The notes under the pieces were generated by a model, which worked only from the letters and a program-made list of their open reading frames with translations, was not told the DNA's origin and did not search any database. Source: VYFG01 sp965248685 (GTDB lineage Bacteria > Pseudomonadota > Gammaproteobacteria > Arenicellales > Poriferihabitantaceae). Taken from it: a stretch of DNA of 64,000 nt. The DNA is taken from positions 1,054,001 through 1,118,000 of the forward strand of contig CBDFKC010000003.1 in assembly GCA_965248685.1 (NCBI GenBank), read 5' to 3'. A program made the position numbers and the translations under genes. Of the stretch, positions 50,747 through 59,270 are shown one piece after another. Position 1 is the first letter of the stretch. Every line of letters begins with the position of its first letter.

Positions 50747-51169
50747 CTAAGAACTAGCCTCTGATCTAGGACTCGCACCAGGAAGAGTGCATAACATTTC
50801 ATACAATAAGTTTGCAGCAAGCGTCGCGGTGATTCCGCCATGGTCGTAAGCCGGCGCTACTTCTACTAAAATTCCTCCTACTATATTCAGCCCACGACAG
50901 CCACGAACGATTTCAACCGCTTGGGGCGCGGTCAAACCCCCTGGCTCTAACGTACAATTTCCTTTATTTGTAATCCCGTCTTTATTCCAGGTAAACAATT
51001 GACCCTGAGTAAGTTTTGCTGTTATGCATTCGGTGCCATGATAATGGTAGTCATCTGCGGTTGCCGACGGGACTACAATAAAAGTCGCAAAAAACACTGA
51101 TAACATTATAGCTGTAACGTTAAAAATTCTATTTGTCACTGTATACATCCTCCGATTAAATTTGACCAA
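50747..51169 (-). pseudogene. Chimera: small secreted protein N-terminus joined to an agmatinase C-terminal fragment
   Basis: Residues 1-40 hold a signal peptide (VTAIMLSVFFATFIVVPSAT) and residues 40-72 a short secreted-type segment (HYHGTECITAKLTQGQLF, GITNKGNC). From about residue 74 the sequence is the end of a ureohydrolase/agmatinase (LEPGGLTAPQAVEIVRG, VEVAPAYDHGGITATLAANL). The manganese-binding core is missing and the usual G-x-D-x-VE reads GGILVE. A real fusion is possible, but a junction of two broken genes is more likely. It is upstream of the PuuB-like oxidase. Confidence 0.55.
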
Positions 51170-51603
51170 CTAGTTAGGGACGCCGGCTGTAGCAGATTAG
51201 AATAATGTCGTGGATATCTGTTATAAGATTCCCTTTATGTCAGATTCTCAACGCCGCTACGGCGACAACACCCCAGATAGTCACCGAGATTACAACAACT
51301 GGATGTATAAAGCCCTATGGGAGAAAATTGGACTCATACTGGGTTCCATTTCAGCGTGAGTCATCCGGGACTCTGACTGCCTCAGTTTTGCCCTGACCTG
51401 CCATTCGCTGAATGTCATCAAGAGGCAGGGCAGTTCTAATTTTGAGTTGGGGACTATGGAAAGCGGACATAGCAATCATAGTCACTTGTTATACAGACTC
51501 CAATAAATACAGACTGTGTGAAAACCACAATCCATATGCGCGGTAATTTTGGATGCTAATTTATCACCTTCATATTTTCCACCTTAATCTCCCATTTTGT
51601 TTT
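51170..51603. other. Gap with a possible 40-codon ORF and an IS-end-like motif
   Basis: An ATG at 51237 opens a 40-codon frame (MSDSQRRYGDNTPDSHRDYN...) ending at 51359, of unknown significance. At 51511 CAGACTGTGTGAAAAC resembles insertion-sequence ends and similar motifs at 55544, 56387 and 56531. No supported gene. Confidence 0.3.
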
Positions 51604-51618
51604 TGACGATGAGCTTTG

Positions 51619-52295
51619 TTAAGCCCTAATCGCTGACATTAAGGGCTTTATACCAATTATATTGATCATTCTGGTGATATTGTAAGCCAATACATGTAAC
51701 GACATTTCCGTTCCTACATTTTTTAGTCTCTTCATCTTAAAGTGCGACATTCCCATCCATGATTTGATCGTGCCGAAAGGATGTTCCACCGTTTGCTTTC
51801 TCAGCTGCATCATCGTCGGGTTTTCATTCATTCGTCGCTCATGTGTTTCAATAACCTTGCCATGTTCCCAACGGGATACACGCCGCTCTTTCCCCGTCGT
51901 GCACTTCTCCTTTAGCTTGCACGTGCCACACTCTTTGCTCCAATATTTAACCATCAACTTATTCGCTTCCATTGTCTTGGTTCGCCTTTGCAACCGCTCA
52001 CCTGCCGGACATTGATATTCGTCATCAACTTCTATGTAAATAAAATCTCGGCGATCAAATAAACCTTTCTTTCGATTGTTTGATGTCAATGGTTTCGGAA
52101 CATAAGGTGTTATGCCTTCGTCGACCGTAGATTTAATTTCTTCCATTTTAAAGTAACCGCGATCTGCAATCACTTCGAGTGTTTCGATACCTGTCGCTTC
52201 TCTTGCTTTCGTCGCCATTTTCGTCAGTAATCTTCGATCTCCCATTTCCATGGATACTTCGTGATCTACAATCAAATGATGTTTGGTATCTATAA
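51619..52295 (-). pseudogene. IS1182-family transposase, N-terminally truncated
   Basis: About 225 residues cover the second half of the DDE transposase: IDTKHHLIVDHEVS, VIADRGYFKMEEIK (catalytic Asp), a DUF4277/zinc-like CGTCKLKEKCTTG and TVEHPFGTIKSWMGMSHFKMK with the catalytic Glu. The frame is homologous up to 52295, where the perfect hairpin begins, so the N-terminal half was removed with the hairpin's arrival. No intact start codon remains. Confidence 0.8.
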
Positions 52296-52338
52296 AAAGG
52301 TGACGGAGGGAATATTTTTAATTCCCTCCGTCACCTTT
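52296..52338. repeat. 18-bp perfect hairpin (GGTGACGGAGGGAAT REP-like pair)
   Basis: AAAGGTGACGGAGGGAAT (52296-52313) and ATTCCCTCCGTCACCTTT (52321-52338) are exact reverse complements around a 7-base AT loop. The motif looks like REP pairs of Y1-transposase systems. It truncates the IS1182 transposase gene at its left edge. The following gap, 52365-52823, holds no gene I can support. Confidence 0.75.
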
Positions 52339-52823
52339 GTCGTTTTTTAACAAAGCCTTCTCGTTCTTTACTTTCCCTATAGCTCATCAATACGACCCCG
52401 CGATTTCCTACTTTTGGGCCTTTTAAACATCTGCGCGATGGTTTAACTGCCACACAGATAGTTATTCCTAGGCGCAGTTGTCTAACTAACCTTAACCATT
52501 AGAGCCAATAAAAATCTTCGAAATTTTGGATGACTTCTTCATAACAGTCATTCATCAATTCTTGGCTTTATAGACTGATATCTTAAAGAGTAAAATAATG
52601 CTGTTCTACGCATGAACGCACAGTACCTCCTTTATTTAATACAATGGTTCTCAAGGAGATCGGCTTCTGCAACGAGCCTTGAGACCAGCAGACACAATAA
52701 CCATGGCTATCGCCGAGAAATTGCAGATGCCATGAGAGGGCATCACAGGCAGCCATATGCTAATACTCAACCGTCTATGCTTTATAATTCATGGCGAAAA
52801 TCAGAATTTGAGAGGGTAGGCTA

Positions 52824-53192
52824 ATGAAGTATATTAATACGCTTGTGTTGTTTGTTGTGTTGGCTTGGCTCGTGGCCGGAACTGCGAGTGCAGATGACGC
52901 CACCCAGTTTGACGGTAAATGGATTGCTGAAGCTATAACTGAAGTTGGTAATTGCAAAGATAAGTATAGCTTTAAGTTCAAAGTAAAAAAGGGATACGTA
53001 AAAGGTAAAATTAAGGGCCAAGAAGGTAGTTACAAACTCACCGGCCCGATTGTGGTTGGTGGTGGTACAGAACTTGCGTTAGATGGATTTGACTCCGGTA
53101 GATTTTATGGCGTGTTTGTAGGCGGTACGGCGAAGGGAAACTGGAAGACCAGGAATTGCAGTGGCTCGTTTACTTTTGTGAAAAAGGTTTGA
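52824..53192 (+). CDS. Small secreted protein of unknown function
   Basis: The 122-residue protein has a clear Sec signal (INTLVLFVVLAWLVAGTASA, cleavage before DDATQ). The mature part is beta-rich, with FDGKWIAEAITEVGNCKDKY and GNWKTRNCSGSFTFVKK; the two cysteines may form a disulfide. The pattern (a short barrel ending in a G-x-W...C-x-G-x-F strand) is common in small periplasmic proteins without assigned role. Confidence 0.7.
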   Translation: MKYINTLVLFVVLAWLVAGTASADDATQFDGKWIAEAITEVGNCKDKYSFKFKVKKGYVKGKIKGQEGSYKLTGPIVVGGGTELALDGFDSGRFYGVFVGGTAKGNWKTRNCSGSFTFVKKV

Positions 53193-53344
53193 CTCGCAAC
53201 AGCGATACTCTGTCCTTACCAATCTCCAACCTATTGTACGAAAATATCGTGTTAATGTATTGACCATTGTAGTTGGGACGATTCCTATTAATGCACAAAT
53301 TCGCTTGCAGTCAACTGGGCTGTTGACAATTCGGTGATAAGCTA

Positions 53345-54748
53345 TTACTCAATCTCGATAAAAATTGTTGCTCTATCCCTACCTAGAAACGCCACTCGGT
53401 CTTTTACAATTATCTTATCCTTATCTTCCGCTCGTTTAAGTGCTTTTTCTTGATCGGGTGTGTAGTTAACAATTCGAACCGGAACCTCCCGCTTACATTT
53501 TCCACTTAGACGAACACCCGTTCCACCATCTGAAAGAAAACCATATTTGGGGCTACGAGTAAGCGCTTTTTTCACCGTCCATTCGAATGTTGGTGCCGCC
53601 GCCTTACAGTCATTAGCACGTTGGCCGTAAATCATTATGGTTTCATCTATCTCTATTTCAAACTCCCCTCCAGCCGGAGCTGATCGGTCGAGGGCCACAG
53701 TGCCATTTAATTTCGCACTATTTTCACTGTGACTCGATTGAACATCTGATTGCGTAGAGGTTGGCTTGTTACGTTCGGCATGTTCCAATTTAATCTTGGC
53801 TATACGTGCGAAATGCCCATTTGGATATTGTGCTAAATAGGCCTGATACATTTCTTTTGATGGGGTCGCCTTAACCTCCCCCCAAAAATCCTTCTCGTAA
53901 TCATTGCTCGGTGTGACAATTGTTTTTGCGGTGGGTGCATCAACATTGGATTGGTTGACAATCAGCTTTTCAGTGAAATAGAAATTGCCAATAAAAGCGT
54001 CATAGTAAGCTGGGGTTTGATCATGAGAGACAGTCTTGGCCAGCTGCTTCACTTTTATTCTGACCTCCCTGGCCATGGCAGGCAGGTTCAATTCAGGTTC
54101 CAACATCATTGGCACAAGAATGCGCGTAAAGATGGAATTTGGGTCAATATCAATATCGCTAAGTCTATCTAGTGCTGTCTCTCCTGCATCAGCGGAATAG
54201 AGAACGAAAGTACCCTGGGGTGGATTAACCCCTGCTAGTCCTCTCGTACCGCCAATACCTCTATTTCCAGAACGGGCAAAGGGATTATTCCTACAGGCAT
54301 CCAACATAACAATATTGAGTTTTGCTTTCTTGGTTCGCAATGTCGATAAAATCGCCTGCAATCCAACTGACTCAGATTTGACAAAGTCCTCTTGGCCTGG
54401 GTCGGCCTGCGGGATGTCAACAGGCAGTAGAAAGTTTTGTCCATTGATTTCAATACTATGACCTGCGTAATACAACATAGCGATATCGCCAGCCTCTATT
54501 TTGGAGGTAAACTGTTGTAGTTTCTGATTAAATTTTCGACGCGTTGTATCAGTTGTTAGGATTACTTCGAACCCCAATTGTGCTAGCGTTTGGGAAATAG
54601 TTCGCGCGTCGTTTACGGCTTTCTGTAGACTAACTACATTTTGATAATTATCGTTACCGACAACCAGCGCTATCTTATTGGCGGCATAGGCGGGTCCTAG
54701 TACAACTGAACTAACGAGCAGCAGCCAGCAATATAAGTAGTTTTTCAC
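53345..54748 (-). CDS. Secreted caspase-like (C14/metacaspase) protein
   Basis: The 467-residue protein has a signal peptide (YCWLLLVSSVVLGPAYA), then a caspase-type domain NKIALVVGNDNYQ with catalytic His in MLYYAGHSIEINGQNF and Cys in IVMLDACRNNPF. The region after about 330 is Ser-rich and leads to a C-terminal domain (EFEIEIDETIMIYGQRANDC) that may be a small beta sandwich. Bacterial C14 proteins cleave after basic residues or act in signalling. It is monocistronic, between two genes for small secreted proteins. Confidence 0.88.
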   Translation of the reverse strand: MKNYLYCWLLLVSSVVLGPAYAANKIALVVGNDNYQNVVSLQKAVNDARTISQTLAQLGFEVILTTDTTRRKFNQKLQQFTSKIEAGDIAMLYYAGHSIEINGQNFLLPVDIPQADPGQEDFVKSESVGLQAILSTLRTKKAKLNIVMLDACRNNPFARSGNRGIGGTRGLAGVNPPQGTFVLYSADAGETALDRLSDIDIDPNSIFTRILVPMMLEPELNLPAMAREVRIKVKQLAKTVSHDQTPAYYDAFIGNFYFTEKLIVNQSNVDAPTAKTIVTPSNDYEKDFWGEVKATPSKEMYQAYLAQYPNGHFARIAKIKLEHAERNKPTSTQSDVQSSHSENSAKLNGTVALDRSAPAGGEFEIEIDETIMIYGQRANDCKAAAPTFEWTVKKALTRSPKYGFLSDGGTGVRLSGKCKREVPVRIVNYTPDQEKALKRAEDKDKIIVKDRVAFLGRDRATIFIEIE

Positions 54749-54904
54749 GTTACTCTTATGTTTTCAATTCATTAAGCCCATTTTATGGCCGCTTTTCTTA
54801 TTCGGATCATTCTACGTAAAGCATGCGAATGGCTGTAGTGAGTATACAGCGGGCGTACACTTAAATCCAAATTAGGGCTAATTTCGGTGTTGTTTTGTGG
54901 CAGC

Positions 54905-54926
54905 CTGACCGACCCTGAACGGTCAG
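54905..54926. other. Small perfect hairpin upstream of the caspase-like gene
   Basis: CTGACCG (54905-54911) and CGGTCAG (54920-54926) pair around an 8-base loop, 160 bases upstream of the caspase-like start. There is no T-tract. It may be a protein-binding site or REP-like; function unknown. Confidence 0.35.
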
Positions 54927-55037
54927 TCAGCTAACTTTCCAAACACACAATTCAGGTATGGAATTAAAAATTCAATGGAGGTCGTTGTCCAAAACCGTCA
55001 TAAAACTACAGATCACGTTGAAAGCCAATACTAGCTA

Positions 55038-55421
55038 CTATTGTTTGTATTTCTGTTTGTAGCTTGCTTTAGCTTTTTCACCACCCTTGGTTTTAACAGT
55101 AAATACATAAATATGTGTTTCAGATCTTGGTGGGCAGGGACCTTCCCAATTTTTCAGTGCGCCAGCTGGGATAGCGTCCTCACCGTTATATTTTACTGTA
55201 CCTCCGCCGTGCCGATAGTTGCTTTGCTTGTCCTTCATGTTGACCTTCAGCTTTGTAGTGCCCTCAGGCACATCGAACAATTTTATTTCAGGCGAGGCAT
55301 TAGAGGAACACTTTTTCATCTCTGGATCCCACTCAAATTCAATTTTAAAATCATCAGCCCTAACAATATTAGAAAGTAGTAACAAAGAAGTTGTAATAGC
55401 AATGGATATAAATATTTTCAT
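55038..55421 (-). CDS. Secreted PEBP-like (YbhB/YbcL-type) small protein
   Basis: The 127-residue protein has a signal peptide (IFISIAITTSLLLLSNIVRA). Motifs PEIKLFDVPEGTTKLKVNMK and NWEGPCPPRSETHIYVFTV match the phosphatidylethanolamine-binding-protein fold, in which GPCPP...H-x-Y-x-F is the ligand-pocket signature; HGGG also fits. It is shorter than typical YbhB (about 160). Start chosen at the ATG after AGGAG; an upstream ATG adds nine residues. Confidence 0.7.
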   Translation of the reverse strand: MKIFISIAITTSLLLLSNIVRADDFKIEFEWDPEMKKCSSNASPEIKLFDVPEGTTKLKVNMKDKQSNYRHGGGTVKYNGEDAIPAGALKNWEGPCPPRSETHIYVFTVKTKGGEKAKASYKQKYKQ

Positions 55422-55748
55422 CGTTGTATTCTCCTGAGAATTATTCAATTGAGATTATGCTATGTCGCGTTCCATCAATGCCTGCAACGAGTATGGAGCT
55501 GCCGGTCGTGTTCGTAAACCCATCGGTCGGTAGCTTGCCCAGGCTGTGTAAAAACGCAAAGTATATTGTGCCACTTGGGACAGGTCCCCACAAACATTCT
55601 AACCTCTACAAATATCACATTCCATAGAACCACTTCAGTACCCAATACAGCCGGGGTTTAACGATTACACCCCGCCGTCAATTATTATTTTGGTTTATTA
55701 CACAGTCTCTACCCTTAACGGCAAATCGCTTCTGACTTTATAAGTTTT
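55422..55748. other. Gap with possible insertion-sequence end motifs
   Basis: GGCTGTGTAAAAACGC (about 55543) and the inverted TTACACAGTCTC (about 55698) could be ends of a small non-coding element of about 165 bp. No gene is visible. Confidence 0.25.
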
Positions 55749-56303
55749 TTAGGTGGCAGCAGGTGTCCATGCATATAGCAATGCATCGATAACTTCACCG
55801 GGTGAGAGATTGGGAAACTCCATATAGTTTTTAAGCCTCTCTTCAAACACGAAATCACATTTTTCCATGACGCGTGCAGAATTTCTGTGCTCGTAGTGAC
55901 AATACGCAAATAACCTTTGTACGCCACAACTTTCTACGAGTGCCACAATTGTGCGTAATGCTTCCGTAGCGTAACCTTTACTCCATTCGTTTTTCGCAAG
56001 CACGTAGCCGGTCGAAGCAACCATAGGGTTAACTAGTTCGAAACCAGTGCTCCCCAAGATCAAACCTGATCTTCGGTCAGTAATTATGAAGGCGCCGCCA
56101 CTAGATCCTTCCCATTCCTCAACCCAAGACTCTACGACTTGCTCCGTTGTTTCAAGGGATTCATGCCTCGGCCAAGACATGTATGTAACAACGTCAGAAT
56201 CATTTGCCCATCGCTCAAAGACATATTGAGCGTCACCAATTCGAGGCCTTCTTAGAGTCAACCGCTCAGTTTCCATTTTCTCTGGTATGTTGTTGGACGA
56301 CAT
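55749..56303 (-). CDS. GNAT-family acetyltransferase (RimJ/RimL-like)
   Basis: The 184-residue protein opens with METERLTLRRPRIGDAQYVF, the typical start of RimJ/RimL-type acetyltransferases. It has STGYVLAKNEWSKGYATEAL for acetyl-CoA binding and NSARVMEKCDFVFEERLKN near the end. It may acetylate ribosomal proteins, small molecules or drugs; the substrate is unknown. Monocistronic. Confidence 0.9.
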   Translation of the reverse strand: MSSNNIPEKMETERLTLRRPRIGDAQYVFERWANDSDVVTYMSWPRHESLETTEQVVESWVEEWEGSSGGAFIITDRRSGLILGSTGFELVNPMVASTGYVLAKNEWSKGYATEALRTIVALVESCGVQRLFAYCHYEHRNSARVMEKCDFVFEERLKNYMEFPNLSPGEVIDALLYAWTPAAT

Positions 56304-56386
56304 GGACTATCTAGCAATATATTCTAAGTCTTAAAGCCGGTTGAAATAGGTTCTCCATATTTTCAAGTTGAATGGCTGTTTTGAGT

Positions 56387-56548
56387 AGAGGTTGTGTGAA
56401 AACACAAGATTTGAAAACAATTATGGGATAGCACTACAAATACTTGCAATAATTATTAGTTTTCTCGCTTCACCACCCCACAACAACGCGAATAAACTAA
56501 AGAATTTGAGATTACGCTATTCTGGAGATAGTTTTTACACACTCTGAG
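56387..56548. repeat. Possible non-coding MITE-like element
   Basis: AGAGGTTGTGTGAAAAC (56387) and, inverted, CAGAGTGTGTAAAAAC (56531-56546) are imperfect inverted repeats around 130 bases without a gene. Similar ends occur near 51511 and 55544. I see no target duplication, so the call is tentative. The surrounding gap, 56304-56690, has no gene. Confidence 0.3.
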
Positions 56549-56689
56549 TATGTTTTCGACCGATCAAAAAGTAAAGCCCTACGCCAATTGCTCGCGAATT
56601 TTCCTACACGATAAAATCGACTCATCGGTCGCTTCTTTGCCCAACCTAAAGAGCCGTTTGCAAATAATTTAAATTCGTTGTGACTACTG

Positions 56690-57122
56690 CGTATTCCGTT
56701 CGAATCCAGCCACCTACTCCGTTTGAATGCTGCCACCCATTCCGGTGAAGTCTTCCACCCATGATTAAGGGGAAAAAGGAGCGCTATAACGCGGGATAAC
56801 CCAGCTATTCTGAGTCTTTACATTATTGTGAGGAATCAGGATGCCAGCCAAGAGGTTGTCCGTGAGAAAGATAAAAGAAGTGCTGCGCCCGAAGGCCAGT
56901 GGAATGAGTATCCGCCAGATCGCGTTATGTTGCGGCATCAGCCGACCCGCTACGACAGATTCTGTCAGGCGTAGTGAAGCGGCGGGATTGGGATGGCCCT
57001 TGCCACCGGATCTGACAGAGGTCGCCTTGGAAGCAAAGTTGTTTCCGTCAGCATCCAATGGTGTCACCCGAGATCGACGTTGGCCGGATTGGGTGGCGGT
57101 GCGGAAAGAACTTAAACGCAAA
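56690..57122. mobile_element. IS21-family element remnant (left end and start of istA)
   Basis: Three terminal repeats, CCGTTCGAATCCAGCCACC, CCGTTTGAATGCTGCCACC and CCGGTGAAGTCTTCCACC, recur every 23 bases from 56696, typical of IS21 left ends. The istA gene start follows at 56841. The element breaks off at about 57122 inside a tyrosine-recombinase fragment. It is a different IS21 lineage from the intact element at 31309. Confidence 0.7.
56841..57122 (+). pseudogene. IstA transposase (IS21 family), N-terminal fragment
   Basis: The frame reads MPAKRLSVRKIKEVLRPKAS, then a helix-turn-helix (GMSIRQIALCCGISRPATTD) and LFPSASNGVTRDRRWPDWVA, the usual beginning of many IS21 IstA proteins. Homology ends after RKELKRK, where the sequence switches to the reverse strand of a recombinase gene. 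The DDE core and istB are missing. Confidence 0.8.
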
Positions 57123-57473
57123 ACCATCCGTTCCCTATCGACATCAGCGACTTTAAGGTGCGTGATTTCGCTGGCACGTAATTCGACCCCGTAAGCAACA
57201 CTGAGTGCGGCTTGATAGCGCAAGTCGCCTGCACATTGGATAATGCGGGTCACCTCTTCGACACTGAGTATCTCCGGCGTTTTCTGTGGTTGTGGTTGAT
57301 GACGTAGTTTTCGGATTAATTCTGGCCGGTCTAGTGTGGTGCCAAAGAAGAATTTGAGACCTGAAACGCTCATATTGATCGAGCCTGGCGATTTACCTTG
57401 ACGGGTAAGGTCAAGAAGATACTGGCGTAAATCCTCGACTATTGTCTTGGGAAGAGGCCGCTTCAGATACTTT
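57117..57473 (-). pseudogene. Tyrosine recombinase/integrase, internal fragment
   Basis: About 118 residues read as a phage-type integrase: an N-terminal SAM-like part (TIVEDLRQYLLDLTRQGKSP, GSINMSVSGLKFFFG), then ILSVEEVTRIIQCAG and the box I arginine region LSVAYGVELRASEITHLKVADVD. Box II (H-x-x-R, Tyr) is lost where the IS21 remnant begins. It resembles XerC-like recombinases often seen with IS91-type elements. It is the only integrase homologue in the window and is inactive. Confidence 0.75.
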
Positions 57474-57505
57474 AAAAAGGGGTGAGATTTGATTCAAACC
57501 CGGGT

Positions 57506-58570
57506 CTAATATTTAGTTCCTTGGCCAAAATCTTTCTTAAGGGTTAAGTGCTGTTTGATGGTCTTGCTAAATTGGCGATCTTGACTTCGCTGTTTCGCAA
57601 GAGAAGCCGTATTTCTCGCTTCTTCCAAGATAAGTTTTCGGTAGTTATATAGGCGGCGTTGATCTATAGCGCCGCTATCAATGGCACTGCGAACCGCGCA
57701 ACCAGGCTCTTTATTATGGCCGCAATCGGTGAATTTACATTGCGCCGCCAGAGCCTCAATGTCATCGAATACGGAGCCTAAAGAGGACTCTAACTCCGCT
57801 ACCTTTAACTCCCGCATTCCGGGCACATCCAACAATATGCCACCGTCGGGCAGACAATGAAGAGACCGGAAGCTTGTTGTATGCCTGCCTTTTGCGTCTT
57901 GCTCTCGTATTGGTCCGGTTTCCAGAAGAGCAGTTCCCGAAAGAGAGTTAACAATGGATGATTTCCCAACGCCTGATGATCCCACTAAGGCGACAGTTGA
58001 GCCACTTGTAATCCATGACAGCAACCCTTTAAGTGACTCGGCTTCAGTTGCGTTTACCACATCAACAGGTAGTTCTCTATTGAGAGCTTTTACTCGATCA
58101 CGATAGTGATCAGGGTTCTTCGATAAATCCGCCTTCGTCAAAACAACGACTGGATCCACACCCGCTTCATGCGCTAACGATAGATATCGTTCTAATCTTG
58201 ATTCACTAAAGTCCTCATTGCAAGAAGTCACGATGAACAGCGTGTCGATGTTCGCTGCTATAAGCTGAACGCCCACTTTATTACCTGCAGCAATACGTTT
58301 AAAAACGCTCTTGCGCTCAAGTAGTCGTAAAACTTTATCTCTGGAGTCATTGAGTAATACCCAATCACCGACCGTTGGTCGAGCTTCAGAGGGTTCTTGA
58401 AACCAGGCTCCCCCGAGCGTGATAGTCCACTGACCTGCTCCATCTGAAGCAACTACATGGGATCGTTGAACTTCAATTATGCGCGCGAACTGAGCATGCT
58501 CAATTTCGTCTGCCAATAACTGCTGAGTGAAAAACGGTGATAGGCCGAGATTTAAAAGCGAGGCGTTCAA
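57506..58570 (-). CDS. rsgA: Ribosome small-subunit-dependent GTPase A
   Basis: The 354-residue protein has an N-terminal OB-fold, a circularly permuted GTPase with G4 VVLTKADLS first, then G1 ALVGSSGVGKSSIVNSL and G3 LLDVPGMREL. A C-terminal zinc motif (CKFTDCGHNKEPGC) follows. RsgA assists late 30S maturation. Length matches the family. It may be an accessory paralogue, since it lies beside mobile remnants rather than next to psd or orn. Confidence 0.93.
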   Translation of the reverse strand: MNASLLNLGLSPFFTQQLLADEIEHAQFARIIEVQRSHVVASDGAGQWTITLGGAWFQEPSEARPTVGDWVLLNDSRDKVLRLLERKSVFKRIAAGNKVGVQLIAANIDTLFIVTSCNEDFSESRLERYLSLAHEAGVDPVVVLTKADLSKNPDHYRDRVKALNRELPVDVVNATEAESLKGLLSWITSGSTVALVGSSGVGKSSIVNSLSGTALLETGPIREQDAKGRHTTSFRSLHCLPDGGILLDVPGMRELKVAELESSLGSVFDDIEALAAQCKFTDCGHNKEPGCAVRSAIDSGAIDQRRLYNYRKLILEEARNTASLAKQRSQDRQFSKTIKQHLTLKKDFGQGTKY

Positions 58571-58624
58571 ATTCTAATTCAACTAAGTTTATAGATAAAT
58601 CTTAATATCATATCGCCTATTGCT

Positions 58625-58999
58625 TCATATCTTTTCATTTTCAAAGTTTATCTCTATTCCTGTTCCAGAGGGTGACTTTAAAAAGACTTGTGACATTTTG
58701 ATTTCTTGAAGGTAAACAACTGAGTAATCTACACCTCTCTCCTTTAGGTGTTGAATAAATTTATTTAGATCGGATGACTGGAAGGCTACGTGGTCAAAAA
58801 ACCCTTGCTTCTCATTCTTAAAATGCTTTTTGCTCTCTGTCAGATGAACAATAGGTTTATTATTTGTGCATAGCCAATATCCCTTGCTTGAGAAATCGGG
58901 TCGGTGTCCTTGTTGCAGTCCTAGTACAGAACAAAAAAATTCCTTCTCCTGCTCTAGTAATTCTCCAGGGCCTTTAATATTAATGTGGTGTAAATTCAT
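58625..58999 (-). CDS. VOC-superfamily (glyoxalase/dioxygenase-fold) protein
   Basis: The 124-residue protein has MNLHHINIKGPGELLEQEKE with the first metal histidine, FFDHVAFQSSDLNKFIQHLK in the second half and a terminal SPSGTGIEINFE whose Glu is the usual last metal ligand. VOC proteins include glyoxalases, dioxygenases and drug-binding proteins; no specific role is visible. Start taken at the ATG following GAGGACAAC; an in-frame ATG ten codons earlier lacks a site. Confidence 0.8.
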   Translation of the reverse strand: MNLHHINIKGPGELLEQEKEFFCSVLGLQQGHRPDFSSKGYWLCTNNKPIVHLTESKKHFKNEKQGFFDHVAFQSSDLNKFIQHLKERGVDYSVVYLQEIKMSQVFLKSPSGTGIEINFENEKI

Positions 59000-59270
59000 G
59001 TTGTCCTCTAACAGTTTGTTCACCGACATAATGTCGGGATAACAGTGTACATTCGACTTAAATTAGTACAGCGCAAAATTGAGAATATTAGAATGATTGT
59101 GTTGATAAGTGACTCTGCAGATCGCGCAAGCAAATCCATTCGTCCCAAAGTATTCTATAGCCAGCGCACTATTAAATCTGAACTAAATTTATAACTTTAT
59201 CAGATCCAGTTTGAATATATACACATTAGAGTGTGGATATTAGAGATAGCGATTATTCTGGTTTGGCTGA

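Larger units (their letters stand above)
51604..52364. mobile_element. IS1182-family element remnant, internally deleted
   Basis: The related inverted segments ACGAtgaGCTTTGTTAA (51606-51622) and, on the other strand, ACGAgaagGCTTTGTTAA (52347-52364) bracket the remnant. Inside are the C-terminal half of the transposase and a REP-like hairpin that replaces the N-terminal half. It cannot transpose by itself. Confidence 0.55.

Noticed and set aside
51237..51359. 40-codon reading frame starting MSDSQRRYGDN
   Set aside because: No ribosome-binding site, no known relatives and a position beside IS debris; could be a remnant but is not supported as a gene.
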